A stretch of 12,193 nucleotides of DNA from PALSA-555 sp035468285 (GTDB lineage Bacteria; Actinomycetota; Acidimicrobiia; IMCC26256; PALSA-555). Under the pieces are notes generated by a model, which saw nothing but the letters and a program-made list of their open reading frames with translations, had not been told where the DNA came from and searched no databases. The translations under genes and the position numbers were made by a program. Location of the stretch: the NCBI GenBank assembly GCA_035468285.1, contig DATISY010000080.1, positions 1-12,193 on the forward strand, written 5' to 3'. Positions 1-7,253 of the stretch are shown piece after piece; the stretch's first letter is position 1, and the number at the start of each line of letters is the position of its first letter.

Positions 1-181
1 CGGGCGGCCCGACCGGCTCCGGCCACGATCGGCGCCACCGGGAGGGCTGGCCCCTCGACGTCCGCTCGACCCACCCGCGGAGGCTACCGAGGGGGTGCGA
101 CGCCGGGACCGGAACCCACACCCCAATGGTGACGGGGGCGAACGCGGGATTCGGGTGGCCCTGTGCCAATCTGGACCCTTC

Positions 182-2293
182 ATGCGCAGGCCGGGGCCGC
201 TCCTCACGCAATTCTTGACGACGATCGTCATCGGTGGCGTGGCCATTGGCGCCTGTGTGGCTGCCCTCCTTCCCGGCACCTCGGTCTTCGCCAAGAGCAT
301 CACGTACCAGAGCGACGCCGTCGGGAAGCTCCGCAGCCTCGCCCAGCGCTCGACGATCTACGACGCCAGCCTCAACCAGATCGGTGTCCTCGGAACCCAG
401 AACCGCCAGTACGTCAAGCTCGAGGCCGTCCCCAAGATCCTGCAGAACGCGGTGATCTCGGTGGAGGACAAGACGTTCTGGACCAACGACGGCATCGATC
501 TCAACGGCGTGTTCCGCGCCGCGGTCCGCAACGTCTCCTCGGGCCAGGTCGTCCAGGGCGGGTCCACCATCACCCAGCAGCTCGTCAAAGAGCGGCTCCT
601 GAACTCCAAGCGTGACGTGCACCGCAAGGTCAAAGAGATCATCTTGGCGCTGCGCCTGAACCAGAAGTTCTCCAAGCGTCAGATCCTCGAGCAGTACCTG
701 AACACCGTGTACTTCGGGCAAGGCTCGTACGGCGTCGAGGCCGCCGCGGAACGGTTCTTCGTCGTCGCCGACCCGACGTCACCGTTCGGGGGCGTGCGCG
801 GCACCGACCTCGCCCACATTTCCATAGGCCAAGCCGCGCTGCTCGCCGGCCTGATCAACAACCCGGAGGGCAACAACCCGTTCGCCAACCCGCGCGGCGC
901 CCGGATCCGACGGGCGGTGGCGCTGAGCCGCATGGTCACCGAGGGCTACATCACCACCGCCGACGAGGCCAAAGGCAACGCCGAGCCGCTCCCGACGATC
1001 AAGCCGCAGCCGGACCTGCGCCCGACGAACGCCTGGGTCGCGGAGGTGCAGCAACGGCTCTTCACTGACCCGCTCTATGCAGTGCTCGGGAAGACGGTCA
1101 AGGAGCGCAAGGACGCCGTCCTCAAGGGCGGCCTGAAGATCGTCGCCACCGAGGACCAGCACCTCCAGTCCCTAGCCCAGAACGCCGTCAACAACGACCT
1201 CACGTCCCCCGCCGGGTTCACCGGCTCCATGGTCGCGATCGATCCGAAGACCGGCGAGGTCAAGGCCATGGTCGGGGGCCCCGGCTTCCAGAACAGCCAG
1301 TTCAACATCGCCACCCTCTACCCCGGTCGCCAAGCAGGATCGACGTGGAAGACCATCACGCTCGCCGCCGCGCTCGAATCGGGCTTCTCGCCCAACGACA
1401 TCGTCGACGGGACCTCACCGTGCCAGTTCCCCGTCTGGGGCAGGACCCAGAACGCTGAGGGCGGGGGAGGCGCCATGTCCCTGCGGGCCGCCACCGCGGG
1501 GTCGGTGAACTGCGCGTTCGCCCGGACCGAGCTCGCGGTCGGGTTCCCGAAGCTCATCGACACCGCCCACAAGCTGGGGATCACCCAGAGCACCTTGAAG
1601 CCCATCCTGACCCTGACGCTCGGGACGGTGGAATCCACCGCGTTGGAGATGGCGACCGTGTCGGCGACCCTCGCCGACGAAGGCGTGCACCACTCGCCGG
1701 TGTTCGTCAGCAAGATCATCGGTCCCGACGGCACCGTCATCTTCGACGACAAGACCATCCAGGGCACGCAGGTGATCAGCAAGGAATCCGCCGACTGCGA
1801 AACCGATCTCCTCAAAGGCGTCATCACCGGCGGTACCGGTACCAACGCGGCGTTGAACGGGCGCGACGCGGCCGGCAAGACCGGCACCACCGACAACCTG
1901 AGCGACGCCAACTTCTTGGAGTTCACACCCCAGCTCGCCGATTTCGTGTGGCACGGCAACCCCACCGGCCGCATCCCCGGAGCCGGGTTCGGTGGTCAAG
2001 CCGCCGCCGCCGCCTCGCGGGACTTCATGAACCCGGCGCTCCAGGGCCAGCCCGCCCTCCCGCTACCCGACCCAGGACCGGCCTGCGCCCGTCCGGGCGG
2101 CCTGATCAGCGAGAACGGTCGGGTCGCCAACGGCGCCGGCCTGTTCCCCAGCGGCGGCGGCGGCGGTGGTGGTGGTGGGACGCCGGCCCCGACGACCCCA
2201 CCCCCGACCGTCGTGATCACACCCCCGCCCACCCCGCCACCAGCCACGCAGCCCCCCACGCCGACGACGACTGTGACGCCGCCGTCGTCGTAG
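182..2293 (+). CDS. Bifunctional class A penicillin-binding protein (GT51 + transpeptidase)
   Basis: This protein polymerises lipid II into glycan strands and cross-links the peptides, acting outside the membrane. With the ATG at 182 it is 703 residues and opens with one membrane anchor (about residues 9-31). The glycosyltransferase domain shows the EDKTFW motif with catalytic E95, then GGSTITQQL and RKVKEI. The transpeptidase domain has all three active-site motifs: STWK with nucleophile S387, SVN at S441, and KTGT at K566. The tail after about residue 657 is low complexity: a run of about nine glycines, then a Pro/Thr-rich stretch, as in many actinobacterial PBPs. The frame is open upstream to the window edge and GTGs at 95 and 155 are alternative starts. 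I chose 182 because it places a short basic N-terminus before the anchor, although no good ribosome binding site is visible. Family assignment is firm; the exact paralogue (PonA1-like or PonA2-like) is not. Confidence 0.93.
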   Translation: MRRPGPLLTQFLTTIVIGGVAIGACVAALLPGTSVFAKSITYQSDAVGKLRSLAQRSTIYDASLNQIGVLGTQNRQYVKLEAVPKILQNAVISVEDKTFWTNDGIDLNGVFRAAVRNVSSGQVVQGGSTITQQLVKERLLNSKRDVHRKVKEIILALRLNQKFSKRQILEQYLNTVYFGQGSYGVEAAAERFFVVADPTSPFGGVRGTDLAHISIGQAALLAGLINNPEGNNPFANPRGARIRRAVALSRMVTEGYITTADEAKGNAEPLPTIKPQPDLRPTNAWVAEVQQRLFTDPLYAVLGKTVKERKDAVLKGGLKIVATEDQHLQSLAQNAVNNDLTSPAGFTGSMVAIDPKTGEVKAMVGGPGFQNSQFNIATLYPGRQAGSTWKTITLAAALESGFSPNDIVDGTSPCQFPVWGRTQNAEGGGGAMSLRAATAGSVNCAFARTELAVGFPKLIDTAHKLGITQSTLKPILTLTLGTVESTALEMATVSATLADEGVHHSPVFVSKIIGPDGTVIFDDKTIQGTQVISKESADCETDLLKGVITGGTGTNAALNGRDAAGKTGTTDNLSDANFLEFTPQLADFVWHGNPTGRIPGAGFGGQAAAAASRDFMNPALQGQPALPLPDPGPACARPGGLISENGRVANGAGLFPSGGGGGGGGGTPAPTTPPPTVVITPPPTPPPATQPPTPTTTVTPPSS

Positions 2294-2338
2294 CGCGCTG
2301 GTGGTGGGCCGGCCGTTCCGGCTCGTAGGGTGCGGCAC

Positions 2339-3052
2339 GTGAGCGAGCTCGAGTCACTCCTGGCGCTCCAAGCGCGCGACCTCGCGCTCGATCGGCTCCG
2401 TCATCAGCGGGCCACGCTCCCCGAGCGAGCCCAGCTCGCCGGACTCGACGACCGCCTCGGCGGCATCGAGCAGACGCGTGCCGGCCAGCAACGCGAACAC
2501 GACGACGTCGCCGGCAACGAGCAGCGTCTCGCCGACGAAGCGCAACGTCTCGCCGAACAAGCCACGGCGGCCGAGCAGCGCCTCTACTCCGGTGAGATCA
2601 GCTCCCCACGGGAGCTGCAGGCGCTCCAGGCCGACGTCGATCAGCTCCGCCGTCACCAGCGCGACGTCGAAGACCGCCAGCTCGGGGCGATGGAACAGCG
2701 TGAGCCCCTCGACGCCGCCCTCGCCGCGCTCGACCTCGACCGCGCCGGCGTCGACGGGGAGGCCGCCACCCTGCACGGGAGCCTCGACGCCCACGAGCAG
2801 GAGCTCGACCAGGCCGCCGCGGCCGAGCGAGCCGCCCGAGACGAGATCGCCGGGTCCCTCGACCCGGGCTTGGTCGCGGAGTACGAGCGGCGCCGCCAGC
2901 GCGCCAACGGGATCGGCGCGGCGCGGCTCTCCGGCATGACGTGCCAAGGCTGTCACCTCTCGGTCCCCGCGACCGAGGTCGACCGGATCCGCAAGACCGC
3001 CGACGGGGCCCTGGCGTTCTGTGACAACTGCGGTTGCATCCTCGTCCCGTGA
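2339..3052 (+). CDS. Coiled-coil protein with C-terminal C4 zinc ribbon (Rv2229c-like)
   Basis: This 237-residue protein is almost entirely charged helix, rich in Glu, Gln, Arg and Ala, and predicted to form a long coiled-coil hairpin over about residues 1-185. It ends in a zinc ribbon with two Cys pairs, C202/C205 (CQGC) and C228/C231 (CDNC). The architecture matches the C4-type zinc-ribbon family (zf-RING_7, formerly DUF164), whose mycobacterial member Rv2229c lies next to the RNase HI/phosphatase gene Rv2228c, as here. The biochemical role is not settled by the sequence; nucleic acid or protein binding is an inference. The start is the GTG at 2339, preceded by AGGG at 2327-2330; the GTG at 2330 would add three residues. 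It lies 45 bp after the PBP gene, and its stop overlaps the next start in GTGA, so translation is probably coupled. Confidence 0.85.
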   Translation: MSELESLLALQARDLALDRLRHQRATLPERAQLAGLDDRLGGIEQTRAGQQREHDDVAGNEQRLADEAQRLAEQATAAEQRLYSGEISSPRELQALQADVDQLRRHQRDVEDRQLGAMEQREPLDAALAALDLDRAGVDGEAATLHGSLDAHEQELDQAAAAERAARDEIAGSLDPGLVAEYERRRQRANGIGAARLSGMTCQGCHLSVPATEVDRIRKTADGALAFCDNCGCILVP

Positions 3053-3465
3053 CGCACGACGAGGTGACGATCTTCTGCGATGGCGGCGCACGAGGGAACC
3101 CCGGCCCGGCCGCGATCGGGGCCGTCGTCACCGACCCGACCACTGATCCGCCCACGCAGCTCGCCACCGTGAGCGAGCGGATCGGGGTCGCCACCAACAA
3201 CGTTGCCGAATACCGGGCGCTCATCGCCGGGCTGCACGCCGCGCGGGCATGCCACGCCCGGGTCGTGCACGTCCGCGCCGATTCGATGTTGGTGATCCGC
3301 CAGCTCGAAGGGGCTTGGCGGGTGAAGCAACCCCACTTGCGGCCGCTGCACGCCGAGGCGAAGGCGCTCCTCGACGAGTATGCGGTCGTCGACCTGGCCC
3401 ACGTGCCCCGGGAGCAGAACCAAGACGCGGACCTGCTCGTGAACGCCGCCCTCGACCAGGGCTGA
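3049..3465 (+). CDS. Ribonuclease HI family protein (stand-alone domain)
   Basis: Predicted to cut the RNA strand of RNA/DNA hybrids, removing primers and R-loops in the cytoplasm. The 138-residue protein has the RNase HI fold signature: DGGARGNPG with D11, NNVAEYRAL with E54, RADSM with D78 and DADLL with D128, giving the full D-E-D-D metal-binding set. The short form without the basic protrusion resembles the archaeal/actinobacterial type found as the N-terminal half of mycobacterial Rv2228c. Here the ORF stops after the RNase H domain, and the phosphatase domain is encoded separately one gene downstream. The start is the GTG at 3049, overlapping the upstream stop (GTGA); a TTG at 3034 is possible but less likely. 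No ribosome binding site is visible, consistent with translational coupling. Confidence 0.9.
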   Translation: MTHDEVTIFCDGGARGNPGPAAIGAVVTDPTTDPPTQLATVSERIGVATNNVAEYRALIAGLHAARACHARVVHVRADSMLVIRQLEGAWRVKQPHLRPLHAEAKALLDEYAVVDLAHVPREQNQDADLLVNAALDQG

Positions 3466-3468
3466 CCG

Positions 3469-3945
3469 GTGCTGCTCTGGTACACGGGGCTGTCGATCTT
3501 GATCATCGCCAACGTGTTCCGAAGCACCGGCCTCGACTACCGTCTCGTCGCGGCCGGTGCGCTGCTCCCCCTCCTGGTGGACCTGCCGATCGGCCACCGC
3601 GCGGTCGGGCACGCCCTCGTCTTCCCCGTCGCGCTCTTCGTCGCCGTGATGGTCGGCACCGCGAGCCGCTCCCGGCTGCTGCGTCGGCGGCTCCTCTGCG
3701 TCCCGATCGGGGTCTTCGTCGCCCTCGTCCTCTCCGGCGCGTTCACCCAGGACCACGTGTTCCTCTGGCCGTTCCTCGGCGGCGCGGGCGACGCGTCGGT
3801 GCTTCCCGCGTGGTGGGCCGTTCTCATCGAGGAGGTCGTCGGGCTCGCCGCCTGGTGGTGGGTCGTCGGTCAGTTCGACCTCTACCTGCCCGGGCCCCGA
3901 CGGGACTTCTGGCACGCGGGACGACTTCGGGAGGGTGAGCCGTGA
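3469..3945 (+). CDS. Small multi-pass membrane protein, possibly distant YdjM/DUF457-like
   Basis: This 158-residue hydrophobic protein has about five membrane segments (roughly residues 3-17, 26-41, 47-64, 75-92 and 114-134) and a short charged cytoplasmic-type tail. Residues D38, H43 and H48 in the DLPIGHRAVGHAL stretch and the later HVFLWPF (96-102) recall the D...HR..TH...LWPF pattern of membrane-bound YdjM/DUF457 proteins, annotated as putative metal-dependent hydrolases. That match is by eye and tentative; the function is unknown. It starts with GTG 3469, three bases after the RNase HI stop, with AGGG at 3458-3461 as a modest ribosome binding site. It overlaps the phosphatase gene downstream by GTGA. 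It therefore separates two domains that are fused in mycobacteria. Confidence 0.8.
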   Translation: MLLWYTGLSILIIANVFRSTGLDYRLVAAGALLPLLVDLPIGHRAVGHALVFPVALFVAVMVGTASRSRLLRRRLLCVPIGVFVALVLSGAFTQDHVFLWPFLGGAGDASVLPAWWAVLIEEVVGLAAWWWVVGQFDLYLPGPRRDFWHAGRLREGEP

Positions 3946-4541
3946 TCGTGCTCGTCCGCCACGGCCAGACCGACGCGAACCGAGCGGGTCGTCTCCTCGG
4001 CCGGGCCGACCCGCCGCTCAATGCCCGCGGTCGGGAGCAGGCCGCCGCGCTCGGCACCGCGCTCGAGGCCGGTCCCGCGCCGCAGGTCGTGGTCACCAGC
4101 CCGCTGCTGCGAACCCGAGAGACCGCGGCCGCGATCGGCGACGCGACCGGGGTGCCGGTCTGGACCGACGAACGGCTCATCGAGCTCGACTACGGCGACT
4201 GGGACGAGCGGCTCCTCACCGACGTCCCCGGTGACGTCGCGGCCCGGTGGCGATCCGACCCGAGCTTCGCCGCGCCAGGCGGGGAGAGCCTCGTCGACCT
4301 CCGCACCCGGATCGTGCCCTGCGCCGAATCGCTCATGGACCTGGCGCGCGACGGGCTCGTCATCGCCGTGAGCCACGTCTCACCGATCAAGGCGATCATC
4401 TGCTGGGCGCTCGAGCTCGACGACGGCTACGCCTGGCGGCTCCGGCTCGACGTGGCGTCAATCTCGCGCCTCGCCACCGGATTGAGCGGCCCGGTCCTGG
4501 TGACGTTCAACGAGACTGGCCACCTCCGCGCGACCGGCTGA
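3942..4541 (+). CDS. Histidine phosphatase family protein (phosphoglycerate mutase-like/CobC-like)
   Basis: This 199-residue protein belongs to the two-histidine phosphatase superfamily. The N-terminal VRHGQT motif carries the phospho-accepting H7 with R6, an ELDYGDW stretch around E81 supplies the general acid, and SHVSP carries the second histidine, H145. It matches the C-terminal half of mycobacterial Rv2228c, which is annotated as an acid phosphatase or alpha-ribazole phosphatase (CobC-like). No cobalamin genes are visible here, so the substrate cannot be assigned. The GTG start at 3942 overlaps the upstream stop and has a strong ribosome binding site, GGGAGGG at 3929-3935 with a 6-base spacer, so it can be translated well independently. 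It is the last gene of the + strand block, 36 bp from the end of convergent bioB. Confidence 0.9.
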   Translation: MIVLVRHGQTDANRAGRLLGRADPPLNARGREQAAALGTALEAGPAPQVVVTSPLLRTRETAAAIGDATGVPVWTDERLIELDYGDWDERLLTDVPGDVAARWRSDPSFAAPGGESLVDLRTRIVPCAESLMDLARDGLVIAVSHVSPIKAIICWALELDDGYAWRLRLDVASISRLATGLSGPVLVTFNETGHLRATG

Positions 4542-4554
4542 CCGTCCCCGATCG

Positions 4555-4566
4555 CCCCGCGCGGGG
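4555..4566. terminator. GC palindrome between convergent genes
   Basis: A perfect 12-base palindrome, CCCCGC/GCGGGG, lies in the 36-bp gap between the convergent phosphatase and bioB stops, so it could act on either strand. It has no loop bases and no T-tract, so it is at best a weak candidate for transcription end or pausing. Confidence 0.25.
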
Positions 4567-4577
4567 GTGGGGGAGCG

Positions 4578-5648
4578 CTACTCGGCGCGGACCGCGATCG
4601 GCCGACGGGCCGGGCGTGCGTGGCCCCCGTCGGCGTCGACGACGAAGCGGCCCTCGCCGGGACCAGTGGCGACCGGCATCCCCAACGCCTCGAGCAGCGC
4701 CTGGTCCTCGTCGGCGGTGCGACCCGTGGTCGTCAGGTAGTTCCCCACGATCAAGGCGTTCGCTCCCGCGAGCAGCCCCATCGACTGCAACTCGCCGAGG
4801 ATCCGCTCGCGTCCCCCCGCGAGGCGCAGCCACGCGCCGGGCAGCACCAGCCGGAACAACGCGATCGCCTGGAGCGCAGCCCGCGGTAAGAGCACCGTCT
4901 GACCTTCGAGTGGTGTCCCCGGCCGAGGGTCGAGGAAGTTGATCGGCACCTCACACGGGTCGAGCGCCCCGAGCTCGAACGCGAAGTCGAGCCGCTGGTC
5001 GAGGGTCTCACCGAGGCCGAGGATCCCGCCGCAGCACAGCTCCATCCCCGCCTCGATCGCCACCCGTGCCGTGTCGACCCGGTCGTCGTAGGTGTGGGTG
5101 GTGCAGATCTGCGGGAACACCGCCCGGCACGTCTCCAGGTTGTGGTTGTACCGCCGGACGCCCGCCGCGGCGAGGCGGGCCGCCTGCGCCGCAGTGAGGA
5201 GCCCCAACGAGCACGCCACCTCCAGGCCGACGTCACATTGCACCGCCTCGACCGCGTCGATCACCTTCCCCAGCAGACGCTCCTCCGGGTTGCGGACCGC
5301 GACCACGATGCAGAACTGGGTTGCCCCCGCAGCTCGGGTCGCGCGCGCCGCGGCCAGGACCTCGTCGAGATCGAGGAACGGGTACACGTCGACGTCGGTG
5401 TGGAACCGCGCCGACTGCGAACAGAAGGCGCAGTCCTCGGCGCACGCCCCCGACTTCGCGTTGATCAGGCTCTCGAGCTCGACTGCGGGGCCGCAGAACG
5501 CGAGGCGCACCCGGTGCGCGAGCGCGACGAGGTCCGGAAGGTGGTCGAGCGGGAGCGCCGCGACCGCCCCGACCTCCTCCCTGGTGAGGCGCTCCCCTCG
5601 GTCCAGGAGCTGGGTCTCGGCGCGGGCCAGAGCAGCAGGAACAGCCAT
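4578..5648 (-). CDS. bioB: Biotin synthase
   Basis: BioB is a radical SAM enzyme that inserts sulfur into dethiobiotin, the last step of biotin synthesis. The 356-residue protein shows the radical SAM cluster motif C69-AED-C73-AF-C76, and all expected ligands of the second, sacrificial [2Fe-2S] cluster: C113 (QFC), C146 (VACSLG), C206 (CCGGILGLGET) and R275 (LRLAGGRE). The conserved YNHNLET (167-173) is present. The frame stays open upstream to 5945, into rnpB, which would add about 99 non-homologous residues. The ATG at 5648 gives a normal family length. No ribosome binding site precedes it; a TACGCT box (5663-5658 on the - strand) 9 bases upstream would fit a near-leaderless mRNA. No other biotin genes and no obvious biotin-repressor operator are seen. 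The last about 25 residues, rich in Arg and Ala, are variable in the family. Confidence 0.95.
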   Translation of the reverse strand: MAVPAALARAETQLLDRGERLTREEVGAVAALPLDHLPDLVALAHRVRLAFCGPAVELESLINAKSGACAEDCAFCSQSARFHTDVDVYPFLDLDEVLAAARATRAAGATQFCIVVAVRNPEERLLGKVIDAVEAVQCDVGLEVACSLGLLTAAQAARLAAAGVRRYNHNLETCRAVFPQICTTHTYDDRVDTARVAIEAGMELCCGGILGLGETLDQRLDFAFELGALDPCEVPINFLDPRPGTPLEGQTVLLPRAALQAIALFRLVLPGAWLRLAGGRERILGELQSMGLLAGANALIVGNYLTTTGRTADEDQALLEALGMPVATGPGEGRFVVDADGGHARPARRPIAVRAE

Positions 5649-5753
5649 GAGGCCGAGAGCGTAGAGGCCCGAGGACCCGGGGGCGCGGCCGGCGTGCCCG
5701 GCCTGCCCGCCCTCCTCGATCCGGGCGGCGCGCCGACCGTGCGAGAATGGTGG

Positions 5754-6137
<384 letters not shown>

Positions 6138-6146
6138 ACCCCTTAT

Positions 6147-6172
6147 GGCCAACGGTTCTAGGACACTTGGCC
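6147..6172 (+). terminator. Hairpin just downstream of rnpB
   Basis: GGCCAA (6147-6152) can pair with TTGGCC (6167-6172) across a 14-base loop, ten bases after the end of the RNase P RNA. Position suggests a terminator or 3' processing signal, but the stem is short and no T-tract follows. Confidence 0.25.
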
Positions 6173-6358
6173 GAACTCGGTCCTCAGTTAGTCCTCAGCC
6201 CGCCAGCGGCTCCGCCGCAGACCAGCTCGCCGGTGCGCCGAGGCCCATCCGGGTCGGGTTTTGAGCAAGCACGCCAGATATGGCGAGGGAACCTGAAGCA
6301 GGGTTACTGCGCTCAAGAGGAGTTCGACAAAGAAATGCGGGAGCTCGACGGATCCTAG
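6167..6358 (+). CDS. Possible small ORF or relic with SHOCT-like C-terminus
   Basis: A 63-codon frame starting at TTG 6167 (or GTG 6233) ends in a helical segment, roughly IWRGNLKQGYCAQEEFDKEM, that resembles short SHOCT-type C-terminal helices (small residue, turn, then EEF followed by charged residues). The first half is Pro/Ser-rich and does not look like a domain, and there is no ribosome binding site. It could be the tail of a lost gene rather than a live one. The assignment is a visual resemblance only. Confidence 0.22.
   Translation: MAELGPQLVLSPPAAPPQTSSPVRRGPSGSGFEQARQIWRGNLKQGYCAQEEFDKEMRELDGS
6180..6198. repeat. Short direct repeat GTCCTCAG, two copies
   Basis: GTCCTCAG occurs at 6180-6187 and again at 6191-6198, separated by TTA, so the period is 11 bases (about one helical turn). 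It lies in the gene-poor stretch after rnpB. It could be a protein-binding site or chance. Confidence 0.3.
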
Positions 6359-6669
6359 TGACGCGATCGGCGGAGCTCCGGTTACGACTCGAGTTGTGGC
6401 CGAACGCGTCGACTGCGCCAGACTCGCCATCGGCTTCTCGATCTAGCCAGCCCGCGGGGATGCCACATGAAACGGCGGCCTGTACTCAGATCACTCCGCG
6501 CGGTTCGGCCCCCACGAGCGCATAGACACCGGGCATGAGCACGTTCAAGGTTTCCTTGAGTGCTGCGGGTCGACCTCGTCACCGCCTGGCGTCCCCGATC
6601 GGCACTTCTGGGACGGTGAGTCGGGCGCAGGGGGCCGCTCGGCAGGCGTGCGCAGTGCCGCGATGTAGC

Positions 6670-6828
6670 TCAGGGGACGGGCGGCCGACGGCTGGCCCAC
6701 GGGCGCGCCGACTCGATTTGGGTGCTGAGAGCGAGCAAGGTCTGTTCATCCGCGGGATGCCCGACGAGTTGGACGGACATTGGCGGGCCGTCGCCGTCCA
6801 CGCCCCACGGGATCACGGCGGCCGGCTG
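6670..6828 (-). pseudogene. C-terminal fragment of an amidase-signature hydrolase
   Basis: On the - strand, about 52 codons ending at the TGA at 6672-6670 read like the extreme C-terminus of the amidase signature family: QPAAVIPWGVDGDGPPM, then SVQLVGHPADEQTLLAL, then ARPWASRRPPVP. In that family the equivalent segment (PxGxxxxGLPVGVQLVGxxxxExxLL) closes the enzyme core. Nothing upstream of Q at about 6828 resembles an amidase, and the catalytic Ser-Ser-Lys region is absent. It is therefore a truncated remnant, cut where integrase-like sequence begins on the other strand. The frame continues open to 7077, but that part is antisense to the integrase remnant and is not amidase-like. Confidence 0.7.
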
Positions 6829-6839
6829 GGCGCGGCGAT

Positions 6840-7177
6840 TTGGTGCGAGGTCTCTACGTCGACCCGAATGCGGGCAGGGTTCCGTTTCGCGAATACGCCG
6901 AGTCGTGGAGAACCAGCCAAGTACATCGCCCGACAACCGCAGCGCTGGTTGAGTCGCATCTTCGGCACCATGTGTTGCCGTTTCTTTTGGCGACCGACAC
7001 CTCGGCTCAATCCGTTCGTCGGACGTCCCGTCGTGGGTGAGGGGTCGATCGGCTGTACTCGCGCCGACCACGGTCAAGGTTGCCTACCGACTTCCATCCG
7101 CGACCGACTGCAGGGGTCTCGGACACCCGCCGGTCGCCGAATACGTATTGTGCGACACCCGAACGGCCGACAGCTAG
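6840..7177 (+). pseudogene. Decayed tyrosine recombinase (phage-type integrase), N-terminal part
   Basis: From 6840 the frame reads LVRGLYVDPNAGRVPF, then EYAESWRTSQVHRPTTAALV and ESHLRHHVLPFL, the start of the core-binding (SAM-like) domain of actinobacterial phage integrases. Around the T-run 6985-6988 the homology moves to another frame and continues FGDRHLGSIRSSDVPSWVRG, then RSAVLAPTTVKVAYRL to about 7093, which fits loss of one T. After that a third frame (about 7094-7190, SIRDRLQGSRTPAGRRIRI) may hold further decayed homology. The second frame stops at TAG 7175-7177. The catalytic domain with the R-H-R-Y residues is missing, as is the N-terminal arm-binding domain. The piece is non-functional. 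It abuts the opposite-strand amidase remnant 12 bases away. Confidence 0.72.
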
Positions 7178-7242
7178 CTACCGGCGCGCGCCCACGCTGT
7201 AGCGACAAGTCCCGTTGACGGCTGGCTCATTCGCACCGCGAC

Positions 7243-7249
7243 GAAGGAG
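7243..7249 (+). promoter_or_regulatory. Ribosome binding site fixing the DUF1622 gene start
   Basis: GAAGGAG at 7243-7249 lies 4 bases before GTG 7254 and is the reason for choosing that start over the in-frame codons at 7215 and ATG 7302. The spacing is on the short side. Confidence 0.5.
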
Positions 7250-7253
7250 TCCT

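Larger units (their letters stand above)
6138..6669. other. Gene-poor stretch with no recognisable intact gene
   Basis: About 530 bases after rnpB hold no confident gene on either strand. Open frames are short, and none shows the strong third-position G/C bias of the flanking genes. The only protein-like piece is the small reading frame ending at 6358. Together with the amidase and integrase fragments immediately to the right, this reads as decayed accessory DNA. Confidence 0.6.

Noticed and set aside
2354..3091. 245-codon antisense frame opposite the zinc-ribbon gene
   Set aside because: The + strand frame has the Cys4 zinc ribbon and coiled-coil pattern, fits the gene spacing and matches a known family; the antisense frame shows no motif.
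2953..3915. 320-codon antisense frame opposite RNase HI and the membrane protein
   Set aside because: It is an Asp/Glu/Arg/His-rich composition shadow; the + strand frames have catalytic motifs and start/stop overlaps.
6655..6680. tRNA-like 5' sequence (GATGTAGCTCAGGGG) suggesting a tRNA or att site
   Set aside because: No matching acceptor 3' strand, anticodon arm or T-arm follows, and the bases overlap the end of the amidase remnant, so it is most likely chance.
6707..6715. GCCGACTCG repeat of the rnpB 3' P1 strand, a possible att duplication
   Set aside because: Only nine bases match (against 6123-6131), which is expected by chance in GC-rich sequence of this length.
6535..7218. 227-codon frame on the + strand across the decayed region
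   Set aside because: Its translation has no domain and runs out of frame through the integrase homology; only a short segment near 7094-7190 may carry decayed integrase sequence.
7215..7220. TTGACG as a -35 box for the DUF1622 gene
   Set aside because: No -10-like hexamer lies at a suitable distance (GCGACG at the expected place).
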